From positions 43,586 to 107,585 of the forward strand of contig JAHBYZ010000012.1 in the NCBI GenBank assembly GCA_019635695.1: a DNA stretch of 64,000 bases. The letters are read 5' to 3'. The notes below the pieces were generated by a model. It was not told the DNA's origin and searched no databases. It saw only the letters and a list, made by a program, of their open reading frames with translations. The stretch's first letter is position 1. Each line of letters starts with the position of its first letter. A program made the translations under genes and the position numbers. The stretch is from Rhizobiaceae bacterium (GTDB lineage: Bacteria; Pseudomonadota; Alphaproteobacteria; Rhizobiales; Rhizobiaceae). This document shows, in pieces, positions 38,802 to 47,353 of this stretch.

Positions 38802-39758
38802 ATGACCACGCGCAGCCTGTTCTTCGCTTCCGCATTCGCACTGTCGGCAGCCCTCGGGGCACTGCCGGCTGCTGCGCAGGAATCGGCCGATCCGATCAAG
38901 CTCACGCTGCATGACTGGACCGGACAGCTCATTACCACCGAGCTGATGGGCGAGGTGCTGAAGAAGGCCGGCTACAACGTCGAATACGTGCAGGCCGATT
39001 ATCTTGCTCAGTTCGCCGGACTTGAATCGGGCGACCTGCACGTCGCCATGGAGATGTGGGAGACGACCGGGCGCGACGCGATGGACGCCTCCACCGCCAC
39101 GGGCAAGACCGAGGTGTTCGGCCCGACCGGCATGAAGGCCAAGGAGGAGTGGTGGTACCCGACCTACATGAAGGAAAAGTGCCCCGGCCTGCCCAACTGG
39201 GAAGCGCTGAAGGAAGCCGCCTGCGCCGAGGCCTTCTCGACGGCCGAGACGGCTCCGAAGGGCCGCTATCTGGGCGGGCCGGTCACTTGGGGCGGATATG
39301 ACGACGAGCGCGTCGTGGCGCTCGACCTGCCTTTCGAGGTGATCCACGCCGGCACCGACGCCGCGCTCTTCGCCGAGCTCGAGAGCGCCTATCAGCGGCA
39401 GGCGCCGATCATGCTGTGGATCTACGCGCCGCATTGGGCGCCGGCCAAGTACCAGGGCGAATGGGTCGAATTCCCCGAATACACGGCCGAGTGCTACACC
39501 GACGCGACCTGGGGCTCCAACCCGGCAGCGACCTACGACTGCGGCAAGCCGTTCGGCGAAATCTGGAAGGTCGGCTGGGCCGGCCTCAAGGACAAGTGGC
39601 CCGGCGCCCACAAGGCGATCGTCGCCTTCACCATCGACAATGACGAGATGGGCAAGATGATCACCGAGGTCGATCTCAACGGCAAGCAGATCGCCGACGT
39701 CGTCGCCGCCTGGATGGATGCCAACGAGGCGCGCTGGTCGGAGTGGATCAAGAAGTAG
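38802..39758 (+). CDS. ABC importer substrate-binding protein, glycine betaine/proline type
   Basis: Periplasmic binding protein of 318 residues with a signal peptide (ALSAALGALPAAAQ, cut before ES). The OpuAC/ProX-like fold starts KLTLHDWTGQLITTELMGEVL; Trp-rich segments (EEWWYPTYM, GAHKA..) fit a quaternary-ammonium ligand. Four Cys in two clusters may form disulfides. It opens a five-gene operon and its stop lies 16 bases inside the ATPase gene. The exact ligand (betaine, choline, carnitine, proline betaine or other) is not readable. Confidence 0.85.
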   Translation: MTTRSLFFASAFALSAALGALPAAAQESADPIKLTLHDWTGQLITTELMGEVLKKAGYNVEYVQADYLAQFAGLESGDLHVAMEMWETTGRDAMDASTATGKTEVFGPTGMKAKEEWWYPTYMKEKCPGLPNWEALKEAACAEAFSTAETAPKGRYLGGPVTWGGYDDERVVALDLPFEVIHAGTDAALFAELESAYQRQAPIMLWIYAPHWAPAKYQGEWVEFPEYTAECYTDATWGSNPAATYDCGKPFGEIWKVGWAGLKDKWPGAHKAIVAFTIDNDEMGKMITEVDLNGKQIADVVAAWMDANEARWSEWIKK

Positions 39759-40768
39759 TCGCCGGCAAGCAGGTGCAGCCGGAGACACCCAAGCTCGTCT
39801 GTCGCGACGTGTGGAAGCTGTTCGGTACGGCGGAGAAAGCCTTCCGCGCAGACCCGAAAGCCGCGCGTCGCGACGGGCTGCCCGCCGCCGTGCGCGCGGT
39901 CGATCTCGACATCCGCGCCGGAGAGAATTTCGTCATCATGGGGTTGTCCGGCTCGGGCAAGTCGACGCTTGTGCGCTGCCTGTCGCGGCTGGTGGAGCCG
40001 ACAGCAGGCGAAATACTCTTCAACGGCGAGAACCTGCTCGCGGCTGACGAGAAGCGGATGATCGACATCCGCCGTCATCGCATGGGCATGGTTTTCCAGC
40101 ATTTCGCCCTGCTGCCGCACCTCAGCGTACTCGACAACGTCGCCTTCCCGCTCGAGATACAGGGCGTCGATCGCCCGAAGCGCGAGTCGCGCGCGAAGGA
40201 GATGATCGAACTGGTCGGCCTCGCCGGGCGCGAACGCGCGTTTCCCCGTGAGCTTTCCGGCGGCCAGCAACAGCGCGTCGGCATCGCCCGGTCGCTCGCT
40301 GGCGAACCCGAGCTGTGGTTCCTCGACGAACCGTTCTCAGCGCTCGATCCGCTGATCCGCCGCGAGATGCAGGACGAGTTCCTCCGGCTGCAGTCGATGC
40401 TGGGCAAGACGATCGTCTTCATCACCCACGACTTCGACGAGGCGATCAGGCTCGCCGACCGCATCGCAATTATGAAGGACGGTGCGATCGTTCAGGCCGG
40501 AACGCCTGAGCAACTGGTTCTGTCGCCGGCCGACGGCTACGTCTCCGCGTTCACCCGCAACGTTTCGAAGGCGAAGGTCGTGCGTGTGGGCTCGCTGATG
40601 AAGGCCGGCGAAGCGCCGGGCCCCCCGATCGGCGTGCGCGCCACCATCGCGGAAGCCGCGCCGCTGTTTTCCGCCGGGGTTGAGCAATTGCCGGTCGTCG
40701 ATCCCGAAGGTCGCCCCGTCGGAGCACTTGCGCGCACCGACGTGGTCGAACTGATGATGCGGGGCTAG
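39743..40768 (+). CDS. ABC importer ATPase, ProV-like
   Basis: ATP-binding subunit of 341 residues. Walker A is GLSGSGKST (67-75), the signature ELSGGQQQRVGIARSLA, and Walker B LWFLDEPFSALDP. The C-terminal part is a shortened CBS-like module (VGSLMKAGEAPGPP to LMMRG), the osmosensing region of ProV. Start is GTG 39743, overlapping the binding-protein gene. Transport direction is import. Confidence 0.9.
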   Translation: MDQEVVAGKQVQPETPKLVCRDVWKLFGTAEKAFRADPKAARRDGLPAAVRAVDLDIRAGENFVIMGLSGSGKSTLVRCLSRLVEPTAGEILFNGENLLAADEKRMIDIRRHRMGMVFQHFALLPHLSVLDNVAFPLEIQGVDRPKRESRAKEMIELVGLAGRERAFPRELSGGQQQRVGIARSLAGEPELWFLDEPFSALDPLIRREMQDEFLRLQSMLGKTIVFITHDFDEAIRLADRIAIMKDGAIVQAGTPEQLVLSPADGYVSAFTRNVSKAKVVRVGSLMKAGEAPGPPIGVRATIAEAAPLFSAGVEQLPVVDPEGRPVGALARTDVVELMMRG

Positions 40769-40781
40769 CGGCACCGTGGTT

Positions 40782-42797
40782 ATGAGCGCATCAGCCCGCA
40801 CCCTCGAACCGGCGCCGCCCGTCGCGCCGCGCATCGCCGGTGCGATGCCCTCCGTCGCATGGCTGATCGTCCTCGCCGCCTTCATCCTGCTGTGGCCGTT
40901 CGGCGACCGCTTTGCCGCATGGGCGATGGTCTATCCACGCGCCTGGTATGTGCCGGCCGCCGCCTGGATCGGTGCCTTCACCAAATGGCTGGTGAATGAG
41001 GCGAGCTTCGGCGTATTCACCTTCACCGAGATGACGCGTTTCATGGCCGCGATCATCGAGCTGCCCTATCGCGTCGCGCTCGGCCTCGTGTCGACCGGGC
41101 TGACGAGCGGACAGGGCTCCGGCGCGGTGCAGCACCTTCCCCCGCTTTCATGGGTGGCAGTGACCGGCCTCGCGACGCTGCTCGGCTGGCGCCTCGGCGG
41201 CTGGCGGCTGGCGGCGCTCGCCGGGCTTTGCTTCGTCTACCTTGCCGTGTTCGGCCAGTGGACGAGCGCCATGGTGACGCTGGCCTCGATCATGGTCGCG
41301 GTCCCGCTCGGGGTCGCCGGGGGCCTGCTGCTCGGCATTGCCGCCCATCGCTGGCCGCGCCTCGAGCGGGCGCTCACCCCGCTGCTCGACCTGATGCAGA
41401 CCATTCCCGTCTTCGCCTATCTGGTGCCGATCCTCATCCTGTTCGGTTTCGGGCCGACATCCGCGGTGGTGGCAACGCTGATCTACGCCATGCCGCCGAT
41501 GACGCGCATCACGGCGCTGGCGCTGCGCGGCGTAGCGTCCGAGATGGTCGACCTCGGCAACATGGTGGGCTGTACGCGGCGGCAGATGACGTGGAAGGTG
41601 ATGGTGCCGTCGGCGCGCGAAAGCCTGATGGTCGGCGTCAACCAGGTCATCATGCTCTCGCTCAACATGGTCATCATCGCCTCGATGATCGGCGCTGGCG
41701 GGCTCGGCTTCGACGTGCTGGCCGCACTTCGCCGGCTCGACATCGGTGCGGGGCTGGAAGCCGGCTTCGCCATCGTGGCGCTCGCCATCGCGCTTGACCG
41801 CCTGAGCCAGGCGGCGGCACTGCGCTCTGGTGCACCGCCAGCGCGCGGCGGCTGGCTGTCGCGCAACGGCTATCTCGCCGGCGCCCTCGCCTTCGTCGTG
41901 CTGACCGCGCTGGTCGGCCTGCTGGTGCCTGCGGTGCAGGTCTACCCGAAGGAGGCGTTCGTCTCGACCGGCAGTTTCTGGTCGGAGGTGGTGCGCTTCA
42001 TCAACATCAACTTCTTCGACACGCTGGAAGCGATCAAGAACGCGGTGCTGCTCAATGTGCTGGTGCCGGCCAAGCGGCTGCTCGTCGGGCTGCCCTGGCT
42101 CGGCGTCGCCGGGCTGCTGGCCTTCGCCGGTTGGCGGCTCGGGCGGTGGCGGCTGGCGCTGCTTGCCGGCGCGCTCTCGCTGCTGATCGCTGCCACGGGG
42201 CAGTGGGAAAAGGCGATGATCACCGTCTACCTGTGCGGCGTGTCGGTCGTTTTCGCGGCCCTGATCGGAATCCCGGTCGGCATCCTCGCTGCGGAGCGCG
42301 ACAGGCTCTGGCGCGGCGTACAGGTGGTCATCGACACGCTGCAGACGCTGCCGTCCTTTGTCTACCTGATGCCAGCAGTGATGCTGTTTCGCGTTGGCGA
42401 CTTCACCGCGATGCTGGCGGTCGTGGCTTATTCGGTCGCTCCGGCGATCCGCTACACCGCGCTCGGGCTGCAGAAGGTCGATCCGCGCGTGGTCGAGGCC
42501 GGCCGCGCCATGGGCTGCACGCGCTGGCAGCTGCTCACGCGGATAAAGCTCAAGCTCGCGCTGCCGGAGATCATGCTGGGCATCAACCAGACGATCATGT
42601 TCGCTCTGTCCATGCTGGTCATCACTGCGCTGGTGGGCACGCGCGACCTTGGGCAGGAAGTCTATATCGCGCTGACCAAGGCCGATGTCGGGCGCGGCCT
42701 CGTCGCGGGACTCGCCGTTGCCTTCATCGCCATTATCGCCGACCGGCTGATCGCGGCTGGTGTCGCCCGGACGAAGCGGAGGCTGGGGCTGACATGA
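40782..42797 (+). CDS. ABC importer permease, two ProW-type domains fused
   Basis: Inner-membrane permease of 671 residues that contains two complete ProW-like units in tandem. Each has the EAA-type loop: GCTRRQMTWKVMVPSARESLM in unit 1 and GCTRWQLLTRIKLKLALPEIM in unit 2, with matching spans before them. One chain can thus supply both halves of the transporter. Start ATG 40782 is used; GTG 40776 is possible. The kinase gene follows after ten bases. Confidence 0.88.
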   Translation: MSASARTLEPAPPVAPRIAGAMPSVAWLIVLAAFILLWPFGDRFAAWAMVYPRAWYVPAAAWIGAFTKWLVNEASFGVFTFTEMTRFMAAIIELPYRVALGLVSTGLTSGQGSGAVQHLPPLSWVAVTGLATLLGWRLGGWRLAALAGLCFVYLAVFGQWTSAMVTLASIMVAVPLGVAGGLLLGIAAHRWPRLERALTPLLDLMQTIPVFAYLVPILILFGFGPTSAVVATLIYAMPPMTRITALALRGVASEMVDLGNMVGCTRRQMTWKVMVPSARESLMVGVNQVIMLSLNMVIIASMIGAGGLGFDVLAALRRLDIGAGLEAGFAIVALAIALDRLSQAAALRSGAPPARGGWLSRNGYLAGALAFVVLTALVGLLVPAVQVYPKEAFVSTGSFWSEVVRFININFFDTLEAIKNAVLLNVLVPAKRLLVGLPWLGVAGLLAFAGWRLGRWRLALLAGALSLLIAATGQWEKAMITVYLCGVSVVFAALIGIPVGILAAERDRLWRGVQVVIDTLQTLPSFVYLMPAVMLFRVGDFTAMLAVVAYSVAPAIRYTALGLQKVDPRVVEAGRAMGCTRWQLLTRIKLKLALPEIMLGINQTIMFALSMLVITALVGTRDLGQEVYIALTKADVGRGLVAGLAVAFIAIIADRLIAAGVARTKRRLGLT

Positions 42798-42807
42798 GGA
42801 ACGAAGC

Positions 42808-43713
42808 ATGAGCGAGGAAGACGTCGCCGCCGTCATCGCGTCGATCCCCGCGCTTGCCGGCGTCCGGTTGCCGCCGAAGCGGCTCGGCGGTCTGACCAAC
42901 CGCGTCTACCGCGTCGGCGACTTCTGCCTGCGCATACCCGGCAAGGGAACGGAGGAATACATCAACCGCGCCAACGAGGCGGTGGCGGCGCGCGAAGCGG
43001 CGAAGGCCGGCGTCAGCCCCGAGGTCGTGCATTTCGACGCCGCCAGCGGCGTGATGGTGACGCGTTTCCTCGACGGCGCGATGACCATGTCAGCCGAAAA
43101 CTTCGCGTCGCGTGCCGGCGCCGCCGCCCGTGCCGGCAAGGCGTTCCGCAAGCTGCACGACAGCGGCGCGGTGTTTCCGTTCCGCTTCGAGCTGTTCGCC
43201 ATGATCGACAGTTACCTAAAGGTGCTGTCGACAAAGGACGTGGCGCTGCCCGCCGGTTATCACGACGTGGTGCGCGAGGCAGACCAGTCGGTGCGGGCCG
43301 CGCTCGCCGCGCATCCCCTGCCCCTTGCCGCCTGCCATTGCGACCCGCTCGCGGAGAATTTCCTCGACACCGGCAGTCGCATGTGGATCGTCGACTGGGA
43401 ATATTCCGGCATGAATGATCCGATGTGGGACGTCGGCGACCTCGCCGTCGAGGCGCAGCTTTCGCCGACTCTGGAGGAAGAAATGATCGCCGCTTATTTC
43501 GGCGGCGAGCCGCGTCCCGCCGAGCGCGGCCGCATCGTCATCTACAAGGCGATGTGCGACCTCCTGTGGACGCTGTGGGGCCTGATCCAGCTCGCCAACA
43601 ACAATCCCGCCGACGATTTCCGCGCCTATGCCGACGGCCGTTTTGCCCGCTGCAAGGCGCTGATGGAGACGCCCGCCTTCGCGCGGCACGTCGCCGCGGT
43701 GGCGGCTGGATAG
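42808..43713 (+). CDS. APH/choline-kinase-like phosphotransferase
   Basis: Small-molecule kinase of 301 residues. The nucleotide-binding start GGLTNRVYRVGDFCLRIPG matches choline/ethanolamine kinases. The Brenner motif is CHCDPLAENFLD near 176 and the metal motif IVDWEYSGMNDPMWDVGDLA near 195. Choline-kinase/LicA-like enzymes phosphorylate amino alcohols; alphaproteobacterial homoserine kinases share the fold. Position between the betaine-type importer and a threonine-synthase-like gene suggests it phosphorylates the imported compound. Substrate is inferred, not shown. Confidence 0.83.
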   Translation: MSEEDVAAVIASIPALAGVRLPPKRLGGLTNRVYRVGDFCLRIPGKGTEEYINRANEAVAAREAAKAGVSPEVVHFDAASGVMVTRFLDGAMTMSAENFASRAGAAARAGKAFRKLHDSGAVFPFRFELFAMIDSYLKVLSTKDVALPAGYHDVVREADQSVRAALAAHPLPLAACHCDPLAENFLDTGSRMWIVDWEYSGMNDPMWDVGDLAVEAQLSPTLEEEMIAAYFGGEPRPAERGRIVIYKAMCDLLWTLWGLIQLANNNPADDFRAYADGRFARCKALMETPAFARHVAAVAAG

Positions 43714-43728
43714 ATCGGAGTTTTGCCT

Positions 43729-44973
43729 ATGCGCCATGACGCCAATCTGACCGAGGACCGGCCGAGTTTCGTCACGCATCTCGAATGTTCGATGACCGGC
43801 GAGGGCTACGAGGCTGACAAAGTGCACGGCCTCTCCCGCGCCGGCCGGCCGCTGCTGGTGCGCTACGACCTCGACGGCGCAAAGAAGGCGCTGACGAAGG
43901 CCAGGCTGGCGGAACGCCCGGCCGACCTCTGGCGCTACCGCGAACTTCTCCCCGTCCGCCGCGCCGCCGATATCGTCAGCCTCGGCGAGACGATGACGCC
44001 GATCGTGCCGGTCCCTGCCTCCGCGCGCGCGGCCGGCGGCGGCGAGGTGCTGGTCAAGGACGAGGGGCGGCTGCCAACGGGGTCGTTCAAGGCGCGCGGG
44101 CTGGTGATGGCCGTGTCGATGGCCAAGGCGCTCGGCATCAAGCACATCGCCATGCCCACCAACGGCAATGCCGGTGCGGCGCTCGCCGCCTATGCCAGCC
44201 GCGCCGGCATCCGCACCACGGTGTTCTGCCCGGCCGACACGCCGGAGGTGAACGTCTCTGAGAACGCGCTGCAGGGCGCCGACACCTGGCGCGTCAACGG
44301 CCTGATCGACGATTGCGGCAAGATCGTCGGCGCAGGCAAGGAGACGGTCGGCTGGTTCGACCTTTCCACGCTCAAGGAGCCCTGCCGGATCGAGGGCAAG
44401 AAGACGATGGGGCTCGAACTCGCCGAGCAACTCGGCTGGCAACTTCCCCACGTCATCTTCTACCCCACCGGCGGCGGCACCGGCCTGATCGGCATGTGGA
44501 AGGCGTTCGACGAGCTGGAGAAGATCGGCTTCATAGGGCCGGAGCGGCCGCGGATGGTCGCTGTGCAGGCCGCGGGCTGCGCGCCGATCGTCAAGGCCTT
44601 CGAGGACGGCGTGGAGCACGCCGCGCGCTGGCAGGATGCGCGCACCGTCGCCGCCGGCATCCGCGTGCCGCAGGCGGTCGGCGATTTCCTGATCCTGCGC
44701 GCGGTGCGCGAGAGCGGCGGCTTCGCCATCGCTGTACCGGACGACGCGATCGAGGCCGCGCGGGACGAGGTCGCAAAGCTGGATGGGCTGCTGCTTTGTC
44801 CCGAGGGCGCAGCGACGTGGGCTGCCTATCGCGCCGCGCTCGCCGACGGCCGGGTCAAGAAGACCGAGCGCGCGGTGCTGTTCAACTGCGCGACCGGTCT
44901 GAAGTATCCACTGCCGCCGGCGGCGCAGTCGATCGACCGCCACGCGGCGATCGACTGGACGCGCTTTCAGTGA
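43729..44973 (+). CDS. Threonine-synthase-like PLP enzyme
   Basis: Fold-type II PLP enzyme of 414 residues. The PLP lysine is K121 in PTGSFKARG; the phosphate-binding loop is YPTGGGTGLIG; a further glycine-rich segment is PTNGNAGAALAAYA. Threonine synthases act on O-phosphohomoserine, so an enzyme of this type next to a kinase fits a phosphate-leaving-group reaction. Whether it is the housekeeping ThrC or a paralogue is unknown; its operon with an importer favours a paralogue. ATG 43729 has CGGAG nine bases upstream. Confidence 0.8.
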   Translation: MRHDANLTEDRPSFVTHLECSMTGEGYEADKVHGLSRAGRPLLVRYDLDGAKKALTKARLAERPADLWRYRELLPVRRAADIVSLGETMTPIVPVPASARAAGGGEVLVKDEGRLPTGSFKARGLVMAVSMAKALGIKHIAMPTNGNAGAALAAYASRAGIRTTVFCPADTPEVNVSENALQGADTWRVNGLIDDCGKIVGAGKETVGWFDLSTLKEPCRIEGKKTMGLELAEQLGWQLPHVIFYPTGGGTGLIGMWKAFDELEKIGFIGPERPRMVAVQAAGCAPIVKAFEDGVEHAARWQDARTVAAGIRVPQAVGDFLILRAVRESGGFAIAVPDDAIEAARDEVAKLDGLLLCPEGAATWAAYRAALADGRVKKTERAVLFNCATGLKYPLPPAAQSIDRHAAIDWTRFQ

Positions 44974-45215
44974 AGTGTTGCCGGTCGAGGTGACCATGGC
45001 GGAGGGGGTGGGCCTGAAAGACAACCTTCTCCACCCGATCCATACAGAGGCTCAGGCGCGTTGCAGAGAGTTGCGACCTTTGCCGCCATTTTCAAACGAC
45101 TACGACCCAAACCCTTGCGTCGACAAGCATCCGGTAAGGAGGTTACCCACCGCCCTGTCCAGCAATCGGAATGGACTGTTGGCAACGGACATGGCGTGAA
45201 TTGCCTAGCTGGTTC
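44974..45215. other. Intergenic junction, no gene seen
   Basis: 242 bases between the PLP enzyme and the end of nnrS. Only short open frames occur and none has family character. It marks the change from core-like to accessory genes. No repeat, tRNA or clear terminator stem is visible. Confidence 0.6.
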
Positions 45216-46418
45216 TCAGTTCCTGCACCGGGGGCGAAGCAAAGCCGGACCATAGACCAGGGCGAACCCCAAAAAGGCCAATACGAAGGCCAGCCCGGCG
45301 AGTGGGTGCAGCCATGATACGGCCTCGGGCCAGTAGCCGGCGCAGACTCGGACGAGCGTCGCAAGTCCTATGGAGACATAGATCGCAACCGTTGTGGGCC
45401 CGGCCGCAAGTGCCTGCCCGGTGTGACCCAGGCTTGCCCGGGTCATTACCGCGAGGGTCATCATACCGATGGCTCCCGCCGTCCAGAGGTGCTCCGCGGC
45501 AGCTTGCCCGAATGTGCCAGGCAAAAGGATCTCGGCTCCGATCGCCAGCGCCCCCAGCGGCAGGAAAAGGTATCCAACATGCAAGACAAGGACCAGCGGC
45601 TCGGCAAAGGTCCGGTGGCCACGCCAACGGGCAAGTCGAACCAGATGGATCCCGCCGACCACCAGCAAGGCAATCCCGCTGGCAGTCACTTCGGGCCGGA
45701 TTACCCAAACCAGAAGGGCCGCCAGTAGCGCGATCAAAGCCAATCGGTCGAACCACTGCATGGGCGGTACAGGCAGGGATGCTTCGCCACGCCGAACCAT
45801 CCAGTTGCGGGTAAACGACGGGATGATCCGTCCGCCGATGACGGCGATCATCATGATGCCGGTACCAAGACCCAGCCTTAGCCCCATACCATGCGCCGCG
45901 TAGTCCCCGCGCGCTGCCTCCAGATGAAACAGCGCATTTCCAGCCGCAAAGACCGACAGCATTCCCAGAACGATCAGATTGCGCCAGTTCCGTCCTGCGA
46001 CGATCTCCCGGCCGATGGCAAGCGCAAGCACCAGCGGAAAGGCGAGGTCAATCGCCGCCACCAGCCAGACCGGCAGACCGCCCGATACCGCCACCCCCAG
46101 ACGTCCGGCCAGCCACAGCGCAGCAAGGCCGCCCAGACGCCAGCCGACGATCGGCAACCGGCCCGTCCAGTTAGGCACGGCCGTGAGCAGGAAACCCGCG
46201 GCCACGGCGCCCAGATAACCATAGAGGAATTCATGGGCGTGCCAGCTGACCGGATCGAACGCCGTAGGCAGCGCCAGATACCCTGTCAGCATCGCGATCC
46301 AGAGAACCATAGCCATCGCGGCCCAACACGACCCGCCGAGAAAAAATGGGCGGAACCCGTAGGACAGGATTGCCGGGCCGTGCCAGGCACGCATCTGGTC
46401 TGCAGTTGTCGTAGTCAT
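45216..46418 (-). CDS. nnrS: NnrS family heme-copper membrane protein
   Basis: Twelve-span inner-membrane protein (400 residues) linked to nitric-oxide stress and denitrification. The start WHGPAILSYGFRPFFLGG is the family signature, and His-rich WHAHEFLYGYLGAVAAGFLLTA and RASLGHTG follow. It is the last gene of the RIC-DUF2478-UbiTUV-NnrS operon, 18 bases after ubiV. NnrS is often under NsrR or NNR control, which matches the NsrR gene and sites upstream of the operon. Confidence 0.92.
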   Translation of the reverse strand: MTTTTADQMRAWHGPAILSYGFRPFFLGGSCWAAMAMVLWIAMLTGYLALPTAFDPVSWHAHEFLYGYLGAVAAGFLLTAVPNWTGRLPIVGWRLGGLAALWLAGRLGVAVSGGLPVWLVAAIDLAFPLVLALAIGREIVAGRNWRNLIVLGMLSVFAAGNALFHLEAARGDYAAHGMGLRLGLGTGIMMIAVIGGRIIPSFTRNWMVRRGEASLPVPPMQWFDRLALIALLAALLVWVIRPEVTASGIALLVVGGIHLVRLARWRGHRTFAEPLVLVLHVGYLFLPLGALAIGAEILLPGTFGQAAAEHLWTAGAIGMMTLAVMTRASLGHTGQALAAGPTTVAIYVSIGLATLVRVCAGYWPEAVSWLHPLAGLAFVLAFLGFALVYGPALLRPRCRN

Positions 46419-46436
46419 GGCTCTGCCTGTCCGCCG

Positions 46437-47348
46437 CTAGGCCGGCACCGCGTTGGCGATCCGCCGATACCCTGCCTGGCCGTGATAGAAACCGTTGGAG
46501 AACCTGACTTCCCCGCACGCTTCACGCAGCGCGGTTTCCGCTTCGAGCGGATCGCGCGCGCCGCCCAGAACACTGCGGAAGACAGAGGCCACCTCTACCA
46601 TGTCGACCGATTGCGGCATCAGCCGCAGATGGGTGAGGCCATCCGCGATGAGCCGTCCCGTTTCAGGCAGCAAGTTGATATAGGTTTCCGACTGGGTTTG
46701 TATGCCATTTACGCGCAGGATCGGCCTGTCGTCGGTGGTGCGCAGCGGCATGCCGTCGGCATCATCCTCGCAGACGAACTGGCAGTTGTCCTTGGTCCGG
46801 CCATGGGCGCGCGCATGATAGCATCGCGCCGAGACCGCCAGCGACGCCCTGCCGAAGACCTGAACCTCGACCCCGAGGCCAAGGTCGCGTGCAGCCTTGG
46901 CGGCGATCGCGATGGAGGGGGCGGGAAGTTCGGCGGGCAGGCAGACATGCGTTGCCCCCTGAGCGGCCATCCAGCCTATGGTCGCCTCGTTATAGGCGTT
47001 CATGAACGGGCCTATCCGGTGCGGGCGCCTGCCGCGCGCGTAGAGGCCCGCCGCATTGTTGATCTCGATCTCGGGCGCTTCCAGCTCGGCGAGATCGGCG
47101 GTGGCCTTGCGTTCGCGTTTCAGCATGACCTCGGCCAGCGAGGACAGGATCACGGTCTTGCCCGCGCGTTCCAGCCGCTCGATGATCGCGGGCAGGTCCG
47201 CTTCCTGAAACGGGGCGCGTTTCGAACAGATCACCTCGCCCAGGTAGACCTCGTCCACAGGCGCCTCGTCGGCAATGCGGGCATAGAAATCACGGCGTCG
47301 ATCTGCGGACCAGTGATAGACGAGGGGGCCCAGTGTCAGTTTCGTCAT
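46437..47348 (-). CDS. ubiV: O2-independent ubiquinone biosynthesis protein UbiV (U32 family)
   Basis: 4Fe-4S protein that, with UbiU, hydroxylates ubiquinone precursors without oxygen. Of 303 residues, the cluster cysteines are all present: C41 (LGEVICSKR) and the trio in ARCYHARAHGRTKDNCQFVC, with the +13 and +4 spacing known for E. coli UbiV. The start LTLGPLVYHW matches family N-termini, so ATG 47348 is chosen over 47363. It directly follows ubiU. Confidence 0.92.
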   Translation of the reverse strand: MTKLTLGPLVYHWSADRRRDFYARIADEAPVDEVYLGEVICSKRAPFQEADLPAIIERLERAGKTVILSSLAEVMLKRERKATADLAELEAPEIEINNAAGLYARGRRPHRIGPFMNAYNEATIGWMAAQGATHVCLPAELPAPSIAIAAKAARDLGLGVEVQVFGRASLAVSARCYHARAHGRTKDNCQFVCEDDADGMPLRTTDDRPILRVNGIQTQSETYINLLPETGRLIADGLTHLRLMPQSVDMVEVASVFRSVLGGARDPLEAETALREACGEVRFSNGFYHGQAGYRRIANAVPA

Positions 47349-47353
47349 CTTGT

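Noticed and set aside
44975..45199. Small plus-strand ORF after the PLP enzyme
   Set aside because: No family likeness, no clear ribosome site and poor codon pattern.
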